A stretch of 64,000 bases of DNA, taken from a virus. Position 1 is the first letter of the stretch, and the number at the start of each line of letters is the position of its first letter. The notes under the pieces were generated by a model, which saw only the letters and a list, made by a program, of their open reading frames with translations, was not told where the DNA came from and searched no databases. The stretch lies in the IMG/VR virus record IMGVR_UViG_3300042922_000982, positions 62,001 through 126,000 of that record; one strand, given 5' to 3'. Below are positions 23,433-30,695 of this stretch, one piece after another. A program made the translations under genes and the position numbers.

Positions 23433-23450
23433 CCCCACCCCCGTCACCCC

Positions 23451-23487
23451 AGCCTTCCGCCACCCGTGGCGTGGAGGCCCCACCGTT
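23451..23487 (+). repeat. Intergenic leader repeat, copy 2
   Basis: Near copy of 585-620, with the GCCAC/GTGGC dyad preserved, again directly upstream of a standard translational start. Confidence 0.4.
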
Positions 23488-23502
23488 ACAAGGAGAACCG
23501 CC

Positions 23503-23931
23503 ATGGGACACTACCTCACGCACACCACCCTCGATCACGCCATCACCTACGCCACCAACGAGCCCGAGACGGCCGTCATTCACGTCCTGACCGACCCCAA
23601 GCTGGGGCCGATCACCACCACGAGTACCGACGCGGCCATGTACGCCCTGCGCCAGGGGGCCACGCACCACCTGACGCTCAACGGCCCCAAGCTGGTCGAG
23701 CCCGAGAACTACAAGCCCGCGCCGCTGCCGCCCAAGGCCGAGGGCTACGCAAACGTGGCCGTGTTCGAGCCGTACGGCCTGGGCAAGCGCGACCTGGTCG
23801 ACGTGTACGTGCGCCTGGTGGGCGCCCGCGTCGAGATCCAGCTCGACGACAAGCAGGCGAAAACGATGCACGCGAACGCCACCTCCTTGATCAACCTGCC
23901 CCACACCACTTGCGCCATCTTCTGGCGGTGA
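23503..23931 (+). CDS. Hypothetical protein, 142 aa
   Basis: Standard leader start. Thr/His-rich beginning (HYLTHTTLDHAITYATNE) and a beta-leaning C-terminus with DLVDVYVRLVGARVEIQLDD. No family recognised; separated by a few bases from the next gene. Confidence 0.65.
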   Translation: MGHYLTHTTLDHAITYATNEPETAVIHVLTDPKLGPITTTSTDAAMYALRQGATHHLTLNGPKLVEPENYKPAPLPPKAEGYANVAVFEPYGLGKRDLVDVYVRLVGARVEIQLDDKQAKTMHANATSLINLPHTTCAIFWR

Positions 23932-23945
23932 AAGGACCCTACGCC

Positions 23946-24254
23946 ATGACGAACCTCAACACCCCCGCCCCCCTGGCCCCCGAGGCCGCCCTCACGGCCA
24001 CCGTCGCCGCCTTGCAGGGCGTCTTGCAAAGCATCGAGCGCGGTGACACCGGCACCACGCCGTCGGTGCGCCGGATGATCGCCCAGGCGATCGCGATCGG
24101 CTGCACGACGCTCGGCGACCCCGAGGGCGCATCCGACGCGGAATCCAAGCAGGATCCGCCCGAGCCGAAGGGCCTGAGCCCGGAGGACTACTTCGCCGGG
24201 CCGCGCCCGTACCGCGCGCTGGGCGGGCACCCCCGCTCGACCCTGCTGCGCTAG
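23946..24254 (+). CDS. Hypothetical protein, 102 aa
   Basis: ATG behind AAAGGACCCTACGCC. A helical first half (VAALQGVLQSIERGD) with a TTPSVRRMIAQAIAIG helix, then a disordered Pro/Glu-rich tail. No family recognised. Confidence 0.6.
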   Translation: MTNLNTPAPLAPEAALTATVAALQGVLQSIERGDTGTTPSVRRMIAQAIAIGCTTLGDPEGASDAESKQDPPEPKGLSPEDYFAGPRPYRALGGHPRSTLLR

Positions 24255-24264
24255 GGGGCCGCCG

Positions 24265-24582
24265 ATGACGACCCCGAAGATCACCAGGAAGGCCAAGGGC
24301 CTGCTCGACAAGCCCCTGGTCCTCGACGCCATGATGAACGGCCGGTACGTCGTGGAGACGAAGGCGGGCCGTTTCGTCGGCGCCTTCGACACCATGGGGG
24401 AGGCGCAAGAGGCCGCATTCAACGACGAGCGGGCGGCGCACCACGAGCTGCACTACCCGCTCGACGAGCAGGCCCTGCGCAAGCTCAGGATCCGCATGCT
24501 CGAAATCCCGAGCGACGAGCGGGTGGTGCGGGCGATCGCCGCGCTTGACGACGCCATGAAAAAGCGCGGGGTCACCGCGTAG
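24265..24582 (+). CDS. Hypothetical protein, 105 aa
   Basis: ATG behind GGGGGCCGCCG, 11 nt after the previous stop. Central strands (MNGRYVVETKAGRFVGAFD) followed by helices rich in Glu/His/Arg. Ends a few bases before promoter copy 7. Confidence 0.6.
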   Translation: MTTPKITRKAKGLLDKPLVLDAMMNGRYVVETKAGRFVGAFDTMGEAQEAAFNDERAAHHELHYPLDEQALRKLRIRMLEIPSDERVVRAIAALDDAMKKRGVTA

Positions 24583-24590
24583 GGCCGCCA

Positions 24591-24664
24591 GGAACGGTTT
24601 TTCACCCGCCTGGATAACAGGTGGCAGGGAGGGCTGGGCGGCACGCGCCGCGCACCCCCCCCCC
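24591..24664 (+). promoter_or_regulatory. Class 2 promoter element, copy 7, with leader hairpin
   Basis: GGAACGG (24591-24597), 14 nt, GGATAA (24612-24617), then CAGGGAGG. The 14-nt spacer has a different sequence (CACCCGCC in place of CGGGGCC) but the same length. The leader repeats that of copy 6 with a weaker lower stem. Confidence 0.65.
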
Positions 24665-24696
24665 GCGCCACCCCCATCGTCGCGAGGAGAATCGCC

Positions 24697-24966
24697 ATGC
24701 AAGTCAAGATCAAGCAGAACTGGGCCAACGGCTTCTGGTGGGTGCAGCCCGCCTGCGATCGCTCGCGGCTCGTGCTGCGCGCCGACGAGCGCGATAACGG
24801 CATGATGAACAACGAGGCCGTCGCCGAGCTGGCCGGGCGTGAATGGCTGCAAGCCTTCCTGCATGGCGCCCACCCCGCCGACGCCTGGCACCTGATCGAG
24901 GTGCCCGTCCAGCACCGGCTCAACCAGCGCGCCTCGGCGATCATGACCGCCGACAGCGCGCGCTAG
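24697..24966 (+). CDS. Hypothetical protein, 89 aa
   Basis: ATG behind GAGGAGAATCGCC, downstream of promoter copy 7. Trp-rich N-terminus (QNWANGFWWVQPACD) and a helical body. No family recognised. Confidence 0.6.
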   Translation: MQVKIKQNWANGFWWVQPACDRSRLVLRADERDNGMMNNEAVAELAGREWLQAFLHGAHPADAWHLIEVPVQHRLNQRASAIMTADSAR

Positions 24967-25007
24967 TCCCCACCCCCGTTACCCCCACCGCTACAAGGAG
25001 AACCGCC

Positions 25008-25541
25008 ATGACCCACACCGCCCCCGCCACGCGCATCATCACGGCGCACCGCGCCCTCAACGAGCCCGCCCCCGGCACCGACGCCGTGGGCAGCTACCTC
25101 TACATGATCGGCCCCGACGGCGAGCGCCGCCGCGTGACCCCGGTGGTCGACGCCAAGGAGCTGCTCTACAACTGGATCGACCGCCAGGGCTGGGAGCGCG
25201 TGCTGCCGATCGTGCCCGGCACCCCGGCCGCCTTCACGCGCGAGGTCCGCGTGGACTACGACGAGTGGGAGCCGAACGCCCCGGCCCCGGAGCGCCCGGA
25301 CACCACGCGCGTCGAGCGCGCGGGCGAGGGCACCGAGCACGATCGCCACATGGTCTACGACGGCGACACCTACCTGGGCTATGTGCGCTACGGCTCCTTC
25401 AACAACTGGGAGGTCGCGCGCTGGGAGCCCTGGCAGGACGGCCCGCACACGATCGCCTTCATGCACACGCTCGACATGGCGATCGACAAGCTGGCCCAGG
25501 CCGCGCGCGCGAACCGTGGCGCGCTCGGCCCGCGCTACTAG
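25008..25541 (+). CDS. Hypothetical protein, 177 aa
   Basis: Standard AAGGAGAACCGCCATG start. Alternating strands with many Tyr/Trp/Asp (VRVDYDEWEPNAPAPERPD; GSFNNWEVARWEPWQDG), then a C-terminal helix. No catalytic motif recognised. Confidence 0.65.
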   Translation: MTHTAPATRIITAHRALNEPAPGTDAVGSYLYMIGPDGERRRVTPVVDAKELLYNWIDRQGWERVLPIVPGTPAAFTREVRVDYDEWEPNAPAPERPDTTRVERAGEGTEHDRHMVYDGDTYLGYVRYGSFNNWEVARWEPWQDGPHTIAFMHTLDMAIDKLAQAARANRGALGPRY

Positions 25542-25551
25542 GGGCGCGCCC

Positions 25552-25812
25552 ATGCCCCGCCGCAAGTACGACCCGCTCGACACGGCCCGCGCCCCCTTTT
25601 ACACCTGCATCATCTGCGGGGGGCTGGGGGCCTGGCTGGCCGAGCCCACCGTGACGGGAGGGCCCAAGGGCTGGCCCTCTTTTCGCCTCTACACCTGCGA
25701 CGCGCACTTGGCGGAAGGCATCCGCAAGCTGCCGCGCCGCGTCTATGGCTACCCCGGCCGGGTGCGCGTGACGCACATTCCCGGCGTGACCGAGGAGAAC
25801 CGCAATGGCTAA
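25552..25812 (+). CDS. Zinc-binding hypothetical protein, 86 aa
   Basis: Begins 10 nt after the previous stop. CIICGG and CDAH pairs about 35 residues apart can form a treble-clef-like zinc site; ends basic. Overlaps the next start by 8 nt. Confidence 0.6.
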   Translation: MPRRKYDPLDTARAPFYTCIICGGLGAWLAEPTVTGGPKGWPSFRLYTCDAHLAEGIRKLPRRVYGYPGRVRVTHIPGVTEENRNG

Positions 25813-26137
25813 CACGATCCCCCCCGCCCTGCCCGAGCCCATCCGCGCGGCGATCGCCGAGTTCGACGACTACCGCGCGAGCAAGCGAGACTTCGGCACC
25901 TGCGACACCGAGCCGGACGGCGTGTTTCACTACGTCATCCGGCAGGCGTACGAGCGCAAGCCCTTCCCCATCAACTTGAACGCCGACCGCTGGGAAATCT
26001 TCGATGGGCCCGGCGCCGACGCGGTGGCCGACGGGCTCAACGATCGCGCCCGCAAGGTCTACGACGCCATCCTCAAGCATGCCACCTCGGACGACAAGCC
26101 CGCCCTGGCGGGCTACGCCTGGCGCGTGCGCTTCTAA
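25805..26137 (+). CDS. Hypothetical protein, 110 aa
   Basis: ATG behind GAGGAGAACCGCA, inside the previous 3' end. Helical, with DAVADGLNDRARKVYDAIL and a C-terminal basic strand (AGYAWRVRF). No family recognised. Confidence 0.6.
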   Translation: MANTIPPALPEPIRAAIAEFDDYRASKRDFGTCDTEPDGVFHYVIRQAYERKPFPINLNADRWEIFDGPGADAVADGLNDRARKVYDAILKHATSDDKPALAGYAWRVRF

Positions 26138-26146
26138 GTCCTCCCG

Positions 26147-26168
26147 CCCCGGTGCCGGTGCACCGGGG
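26147..26168. repeat. GC-rich intergenic palindrome
   Basis: CCCCGGTGC-cggt-GCACCGGGG, a perfect 9-bp stem after the stop and before the next leader. No T-run. Confidence 0.35.
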
Positions 26169-26211
26169 CCCTTCCCCGTCACCCCCTCGATTCCCGACAA
26201 GGAGAACCGCC

Positions 26212-27408
26212 ATGAGCACCCTCACCTCCGACGCCTACGGCTGGCCGCAGCCCCCGGCAACCTCCATCTGCGGCCAGTGCGGCCACGTGGCCTGCCTGGC
26301 GCCCGACGCCCCCGCGCGCTACACCTGCGCCACCTGCCAATTCGTCATGCCCTACGACCCCGGCCCCGTGATGGGCTACGCCTGGAACCGGGATCCGGCC
26401 GCGCCCTACTGCCTGGCGCACCGGCCCGGCACCGACGAGACGTCCGCGCGCCAGGACACGCCCGACCTGTACCTGCGCGAGGTGACGGTGACCGACTTGC
26501 CCGCCGTCGTGGCGGCGGGCAACGCCGGGATCCGCTGCTGCGTGTGCGGCGCCCCCCTGCGCTCGGCGGAGGACCTCGCGGCCGATCGCGAGCACGAGGC
26601 CGCCATGAACGCGCACAACGCCGAGATGGCCGCGTACCTCGAAGCGAACCCGCCCGAGGACGACAGCCTGGCCGCCCACCTGAAGGACACGCTCGCGCGC
26701 ATCCCCGATGGCCCCGCCTTCGTGCTGGCGCGCAACTTCATCCTGAACCGGATCGACGGGCAAGACGGCTGCGATTGCTACGACGGCGCGCCCGATTGCC
26801 CGCCGCCCGGCCGCGTGCGCTGCGAGTTCTGCGAGGGCATCGCCGCGCTCGAGGCCATGGGCGATCGCGGCAAGGAGGCGCTCGCCAGGCTGCAAGACTT
26901 CGCCTCCGAAGCGTACGCCATGCGCCGCGCGGTGCGCATGGTCGAGGCGATGAACAAGAGCACGAGCCCCGAGGGCATGGCCATCCTGCGCGCGGCCATG
27001 CAAGCCTACCCCAAGCACGGCTTCGGCCCGGTGCCCACCGAGGACACCCCCCACGGCCTCCGCTACCACTGGCTGGTGCCCTACCCCACGCCGCACCACC
27101 TCGACCTGGCCGGGTACGAGAACCGGCAAGTCGAGGTGACGGAGACCTGGGTCGTGAACGGTGCGATTCCGAATGTGCCCGAGTGCAAGCTGCCGCTCAG
27201 CGGGGCGATCGGCGCGATCGGCCTCGCGGTGGAGTGGCACATGAATCCACCCAGCAGCACGCACCTGAGCGTCTCCGTCCCCGTGATCGACCCCGCCAAG
27301 GTGCGCGCGGCGGCGGCCACCCTTCACGGCCACGGGGCGATTGACGTGTTCGTCGAGCGCATCACCACCGAGCGCGAGGACATCGCCCCGCCCTCCCTCA
27401 CCGTCTAA
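26212..27408 (+). CDS. Multi-zinc hypothetical protein, 398 aa
   Basis: Standard leader start at 26212; the longer in-frame option has no ribosome site. N-terminal zinc ribbon (CGQCGHVAC and CATCQ), a second cluster at about residue 105 (CCVCGAPL), and a third around residue 185-205 (CDCYDGAPDC and CEFCEG). The C-terminal 120 residues are beta-rich and free of Cys. One of the largest left-arm proteins; role unknown. Confidence 0.75.
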   Translation: MSTLTSDAYGWPQPPATSICGQCGHVACLAPDAPARYTCATCQFVMPYDPGPVMGYAWNRDPAAPYCLAHRPGTDETSARQDTPDLYLREVTVTDLPAVVAAGNAGIRCCVCGAPLRSAEDLAADREHEAAMNAHNAEMAAYLEANPPEDDSLAAHLKDTLARIPDGPAFVLARNFILNRIDGQDGCDCYDGAPDCPPPGRVRCEFCEGIAALEAMGDRGKEALARLQDFASEAYAMRRAVRMVEAMNKSTSPEGMAILRAAMQAYPKHGFGPVPTEDTPHGLRYHWLVPYPTPHHLDLAGYENRQVEVTETWVVNGAIPNVPECKLPLSGAIGAIGLAVEWHMNPPSSTHLSVSVPVIDPAKVRAAAATLHGHGAIDVFVERITTEREDIAPPSLTV

Positions 27409-27459
27409 CCCCACCCCCTGGGCTGCCCGCGCGGGCGGCCCCAACAAGAGGAGAGTCCC

Positions 27460-27891
27460 ATGAGCACCATCGAGAACCCGGCCCACTCGGTCGTCTTGTC
27501 CGCCCCCATTCCCGAGCAGATGCACATCGTCCATGCGATCCTGAGCCAATGGTGGCTGCAAGCCAACGGCGGCGGCAGCACCCCCGAGGGCGACGAGCAC
27601 GCGAGCGGCCAGGCCCGATTGGCCCTGGCCGCCCTGCACCAATCGGCCTGGCCCATGACCGACGGCCAGCTGATCCCCATCCAGGGCGCCATCGAGGCCC
27701 TGGGGCGTCACCGTGCCAGCCTGTCGGTGCGCGCGCCCGGCACCGTCGACCTGTATGACCACCTGCGCGCGGTGTTGTCGGTGATCGCCCTCAAGAACGC
27801 CTTTGTCGAGGGCGCGCTCGCGATCGCCATGAAAGACGTGGCGCCCGGCAGCCTGCCGACCGGCTTCGAGCCCGGCGCGGAGGTGAGCTGA
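27460..27891 (+). CDS. Hypothetical protein, 143 aa
   Basis: ATG behind AAGAGGAGAGTCCC. Predominantly helical (ALAALHQSAWPMTDGQL). Ends with TGATG coupling to the following gene. No family recognised. Confidence 0.65.
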   Translation: MSTIENPAHSVVLSAPIPEQMHIVHAILSQWWLQANGGGSTPEGDEHASGQARLALAALHQSAWPMTDGQLIPIQGAIEALGRHRASLSVRAPGTVDLYDHLRAVLSVIALKNAFVEGALAIAMKDVAPGSLPTGFEPGAEVS

Positions 27892-28475
27892 TGCGCCCGC
27901 CGATCACCCTCCCCGACGTAACGATCGCCATGGGCAACGACGGCCGCTGGCACGTCAGCACCTGGGCGCACACCAAGCTCGGCACCGTGCTGCCCCTGTC
28001 GGCCTCGACCGCCACGGTTACGCTCTCCTGGCACGCCGACAAGCAGCCCGCGTGGGAGAACGAGTGGACCCATGGCTCCTACTCGGTCATCGGCGTCGAC
28101 CTGATGCGCGGGGCCGTGCAGAGCCTGCTCGATCGAGTCAATGCCCTGCGCCTCCCGAGCGAGGACCTCGCCCCGGCCGACAACGCGGCCGAATTGCATG
28201 GGGCGGCACAAGTGCCCGCCGGGGATGCTTCAGGCACCCTGTCGGGGCAGCAGGAGGGCAAGGCGGAGCCGTTGGGCTACGCCTTCGCGCACGGCCTCTG
28301 CCAGAAGCTCGACGCGCACCTCGGAAGCCTGAGCGCCCAGCTGGCTGGTGGCACCGCCACCCCCGAGCTTGTCGCCCGGCACGTCCGCAAGTCGATCAAG
28401 GGCATGCGCACCTTGATCGATCGCATCGAGTTCCACACCGGCTGCAACGCGCAAGAGGCCCCCACCGATGCCTGA
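27891..28475 (+). CDS. Hypothetical protein, 194 aa
   Basis: ATG overlaps the previous TGA by one base. An N-terminal beta domain with Trp (GRWHVSTWAHTKLG) and a helical C-terminal half with HVRKSIKGMRTLIDRIEFH. No family recognised. Overlaps the next gene by 8 nt. Confidence 0.65.
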   Translation: MRPPITLPDVTIAMGNDGRWHVSTWAHTKLGTVLPLSASTATVTLSWHADKQPAWENEWTHGSYSVIGVDLMRGAVQSLLDRVNALRLPSEDLAPADNAAELHGAAQVPAGDASGTLSGQQEGKAEPLGYAFAHGLCQKLDAHLGSLSAQLAGGTATPELVARHVRKSIKGMRTLIDRIEFHTGCNAQEAPTDA

Positions 28476-28704
28476 GCCGCCCGTACCCCCCGCGCGGCGC
28501 ACACCCACCGCGCACGCCGCGCACACGAAGCCCTGTGGGTGCGCCTCCCCGGAGGCAGCCTTCACCACCTGCCCGTGCGGCGCCTGCTACGACGCCACCG
28601 TGCTGAGCTTCCACGCCTTCCGCTGCTACGATTGCGGGCGCGTGCGCAGCAGCAATCCCCACCCCCGACCGAAAGGAGCCCCCGATGGCTTGCCAAAAAT
28701 GTGA
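28468..28704 (+). CDS. Small zinc-binding protein, 78 aa
   Basis: Three Cys groups (CGCAS, CPCGAC, CYDCG) arranged as in double zinc ribbons, in a Pro/His-rich protein. Overlaps both neighbours. No family recognised. Confidence 0.55.
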   Translation: MPEPPVPPARRTPTAHAAHTKPCGCASPEAAFTTCPCGACYDATVLSFHAFRCYDCGRVRSSNPHPRPKGAPDGLPKM

Positions 28705-29314
28705 CGCCGAAGCCCTGGCCAGCGAGCTTCGCGCCATGCCCCCCGACGCCTTCCACGCCCTGCACCGGCACCACGCCGAGGCGCGCACGAAGGCGGGCGA
28801 GGAGTACTCGCGGCTCAACGACATCGTTCACGCCTACGACCGCGAGCTGGACCTTCGCCAGCGCGAGGTCAACCAGGGCCTGCGCGAGTCGAACAAGCAC
28901 CCGCTCAACAGCGAGCGGCCGTCGGTGCACCCGAACGTCCCGCTCATGACGCCCCAGGTGATCGCCTTGATCACGTCGGCGGCGAGCGCCCTGCACTACG
29001 CGGGCAGGCACGGGCGCCTGCCGTCGGGCGGCGAGGAGCGCGGCAACGCGATCGATTGCCTCGACATGAGCAAGCAGCTGAGCGCGGCGATCGCCAAGGG
29101 CCCGAGGTACAAATGGGGCACCGCCCGCGAGACCGGCGAGGGCGCCATGACCGGCCGCCACCTGGTGCTCGCCAACGCGGAGGTGGGCGAGGGCACCCTG
29201 AGCGCCTGCGGCATGGCGGTCCACCTGACCGGCGCGCCGGGAGCGCAGACCGGCTGCTCGGCCTGCGAGCAACTCGCCGACGATCACCCCGAGGTCATCG
29301 AGCGCAAGTCCTGA
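28685..29314 (+). CDS. Hypothetical protein, 209 aa
   Basis: ATG behind GAAAGGAGCCCCCG, overlapping the previous gene by 20 nt. Begins with CQKC and ends near CSAC, with a long charged helix between (YDRELDLRQREVNQGLRES). A strong terminator follows 16 nt later. Confidence 0.65.
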   Translation: MACQKCDAEALASELRAMPPDAFHALHRHHAEARTKAGEEYSRLNDIVHAYDRELDLRQREVNQGLRESNKHPLNSERPSVHPNVPLMTPQVIALITSAASALHYAGRHGRLPSGGEERGNAIDCLDMSKQLSAAIAKGPRYKWGTARETGEGAMTGRHLVLANAEVGEGTLSACGMAVHLTGAPGAQTGCSACEQLADDHPEVIERKS

Positions 29315-29329
29315 CCCCCACGCACCTGC

Positions 29330-29363
29330 AAGGCCCGGCCGCACCACGCGGCCGGGCCTTTTG
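29330..29363 (+). terminator. Intrinsic terminator
   Basis: AAGGCCCGGCCGC (29330-29342) and GCGGCCGGGCCTT (29348-29360) form a 13-bp stem, followed by TTGT. Confidence 0.85.
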
Positions 29364-29375
29364 TCGTTTGGCCCA

Positions 29376-29404
29376 TTGGATCCGGCCGGGCGCGGTGCTA
29401 TAAT
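29376..29404 (+). promoter_or_regulatory. Sigma-70-type promoter (TTGGAT, 17 nt, TATAAT)
   Basis: The best host-type promoter in the window: -35 TTGGAT (29376-29381), 17-nt spacer, extended -10 TG-c-TATAAT (29399-29404). Start near 29411, leader of about 31 nt to the gene at 29442. Confidence 0.8.
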
Positions 29405-29441
29405 GTGTTATGTTTCACCTGCCTGCCGAAAGGAGCCCGCC

Positions 29442-29759
29442 ATGGCCGTCCGCGATCCCGAGAGCCACCTGCGCCAGGCCATCGAGGAGGCCGTGCACCA
29501 CCTCAAGCACGCCCGCCGCCCGATCGCGATCGTCGGCTACTCCCCGGTCGATGCCGCCCTCGAGACCCTGGAGCGCGCCCTGCGCGGCGTGACGCCCGCG
29601 CCCGATTGCCTGGAGGGCGCGCACCCCGCCGACTTCCGCCTCACCACCGGGCAGCCCGAGGTCGACCCGGTGCACGCCTGCGCCGCGCACCTGCCGCTCG
29701 CCCTGAGCCGCTACAAGAACGCCCAGGTGGTTGCGCTTGAGCAAGCAGGCGTGGTATAG
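29442..29759 (+). CDS. Hypothetical helical protein, 105 aa
   Basis: ATG at 29442 behind GAAAGGAGCCCGCC, driven by the promoter at 29376. Helical first half (LRQAIEEAVHHLKHARRP) and His/Asp-rich second half. The stop codon TAG lies within the -10 box of the next promoter. Last protein gene of the left arm; unknown function. Confidence 0.65.
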   Translation: MAVRDPESHLRQAIEEAVHHLKHARRPIAIVGYSPVDAALETLERALRGVTPAPDCLEGAHPADFRLTTGQPEVDPVHACAAHLPLALSRYKNAQVVALEQAGVV

Positions 29760-29760
29760 T
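29731..29760 (+). promoter_or_regulatory. Extended -10 promoter for a short RNA
   Basis: TTGCGC (29731-29736), 18 nt, TG-g-TATAGT (29755-29760). No plus-strand gene follows; a terminator begins 37 nt after the -10 box. Confidence 0.5.
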
Positions 29761-29766
29761 CGCGGC

Positions 29767-29830
29767 TGCTTGTCTGGCTTCAACGGTTCTCATCCGAAAG
29801 GCCCGGTCCCTGTGGACCGGGCCTTTTGGT
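29767..29830 (+). ncRNA. Candidate short non-coding RNA
   Basis: Interval between the predicted start of the 29755 promoter and the end of the terminator, about 60 nt. It holds no reading frame with a ribosome site. The first 30 nt include a GGCTTCAACGG stretch that could be a single-stranded seed. Could also be a by-product of a terminator-promoter module. Confidence 0.35.
29797..29827. terminator. Bidirectional intrinsic terminator
   Basis: AAAGGCCCGGTCC-ctgt-GGACCGGGCCTTT followed by T on the plus strand; on the minus strand the same stem is followed by TTTCGG. It separates the plus-strand arm from the minus-strand DUF1643 gene. Confidence 0.85.
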
Positions 29831-29834
29831 GTCT

Positions 29835-30470
29835 TTAGCCCCACACGCCGTAGGTGTTCGGCTTCGGCGGCACCGGGCCGTCGGCGGCCGGGCCCGGCCG
29901 CCGGGGCTGCGTCGCCTTCGGCGCGGGCGGGGTGTAGGGCGTCACCTCGGCGTCGGAGCGAACGTAGAGCGGGTGGCGCGGGTGACCATCCTTCGTGGTG
30001 CCGAGCGCGTGGAGCTGCTTGTCCGGCACCTCGCGGGCGAGCAAGTCGAGCACCTCGCGATCGCGGCCCCGGTAGGTGCCGTCGGTGCCCCACGCGGCCA
30101 CGGGGATGTCGGCGCGGCGGACCGCCTCGACGATCGCGCGGTCGTTGGCGGCACTCGACGGCTCGTCGACGGTGCGCAGGCCCTTCGGGTCGGTCGAGCG
30201 CAGATCGAATAGGTTGACGACCTCCAGCCGCCCGGCGCCCAGGCGCTTGGCGTGCTTGACGCAGCGCGTCACGGTCGGGTCGAGCTTGAAGGCGTCCGCG
30301 ACCGAGGGATTCAGCATCAAGAACGTGGCCGTCTTGGGGTTGTCGGGATCCCACTCGCGGGTCAGGTGCTGGCGGTGCGTGCGCGCCTGGTTGAACACGG
30401 CCGAGGCGCGGCCGTGGGGGCCGTCGTCCTGGTGGTCGATCACCAATTCGGGGGCGAGGTAGTCGGGCAT
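29835..30470 (-). CDS. DUF1643-family protein, 211 aa
   Basis: The sequence has the marks of this family: FLMLNPSVADAFKLDPTVTR, VVNLFDLRSTDP, ANDRAIVEA, AAWGTDGTYRGRD and LGTTKDGHPRHPLY, in that order. DUF1643 proteins are common in phages and bacteria and have no settled biochemical role. The start (30470) follows GAAAGGAGGACCGCC. The gene ends at the bidirectional terminator. Its C-terminus is a Pro-rich tail beyond the usual domain. Confidence 0.85.
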   Translation of the reverse strand: MPDYLAPELVIDHQDDGPHGRASAVFNQARTHRQHLTREWDPDNPKTATFLMLNPSVADAFKLDPTVTRCVKHAKRLGAGRLEVVNLFDLRSTDPKGLRTVDEPSSAANDRAIVEAVRRADIPVAAWGTDGTYRGRDREVLDLLAREVPDKQLHALGTTKDGHPRHPLYVRSDAEVTPYTPPAPKATQPRRPGPAADGPVPPKPNTYGVWG

Positions 30471-30494
30471 GGCGGTCCTCCTTTCAAGGGAGCC

Positions 30495-30504
30495 CCATGA
30501 TAGC
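30495..30504 (-). promoter_or_regulatory. -10 promoter for the DUF1643 gene
   Basis: GC-TATCAT-GG on the minus strand, immediately downstream of a 12-bp hairpin (30507-30536: CAAGACCCtCGG-caag-CCGgGGGTCTTG). The leader to the ATG is about 20 nt. Confidence 0.45.
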
Positions 30505-30506
30505 GC

Positions 30507-30536
30507 AAGACCCCCGGCTTGCCGAGGGTCTTGCTG
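30507..30536 (-). terminator. Hairpin downstream of tRNA-like gene 1
   Basis: Minus-strand CAAGACCC..GGGTCTTG stem with a CAAG loop, ending the tRNA-like transcript before the DUF1643 promoter. No long T-run. Confidence 0.5.
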
Positions 30537-30550
30537 GCCTTGACGGCCCA

Positions 30551-30639
30551 TGGCGCTGGGGCGGGACTCGAACCCGCATGCCCCGCTCGGGGGCAAGGTT
30601 GCGCACACACCCTCCGTCTACCGTCTTCCGGCACCCAGC
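30551..30639 (-). tRNA. tRNA-like gene 1 (class II, Ser-like G73-CCA)
   Basis: The 3' end has a canonical T arm (GCGGG-TTCGAGT-CCCGC), acceptor strand CCCAGC, G73 and an encoded CCA. The 5' strand GCTGGG starts 7 nt after the -10 box, i.e. at the expected transcript start. A long variable arm (GCCCC-cgag-CGGGGC-type) and D arm GCCGGAAGACGGTAGACGG fit class II (Ser/Leu). Oddities: the acceptor is 6 bp if G73-CCA is used (7 bp with C1-G72 leaves no discriminator), and the anticodon arm has a mismatch and a non-standard loop, so the anticodon cannot be read safely. Could be a degenerate or specialised tRNA. Confidence 0.6.
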
Positions 30640-30643
30640 GGTT

Positions 30644-30655
30644 CCAGTGTAGCAC
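30644..30655 (-). promoter_or_regulatory. Extended -10 promoter of tRNA-like gene 1
   Basis: Minus strand TG-c-TACACT-GG. It lies just downstream of a 12-bp hairpin that ends the previous tRNA-like gene. The spacing puts +1 at the mature 5' end. Confidence 0.55.
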
Positions 30656-30663
30656 GCAAACGG

Positions 30664-30693
30664 CAACACACCCCGGCGATCGCCGGGGTGTGT
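30664..30693 (-). terminator. Hairpin downstream of tRNA-like gene 2
   Basis: Minus-strand ACACACCCCGGC-gatc-GCCGGGGTGTGT, a perfect 12-bp stem followed by TGCCGTTT. It separates the two tRNA-like genes. Confidence 0.6.
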
Positions 30694-30695
30694 CG

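Noticed and set aside
24697-24966. Frameshift or assembly errors to explain the many short genes
   Set aside because: Genes have their own ribosome sites and overlap stops and starts in ATGA or GTGA fashion, and very long frames elsewhere are intact.
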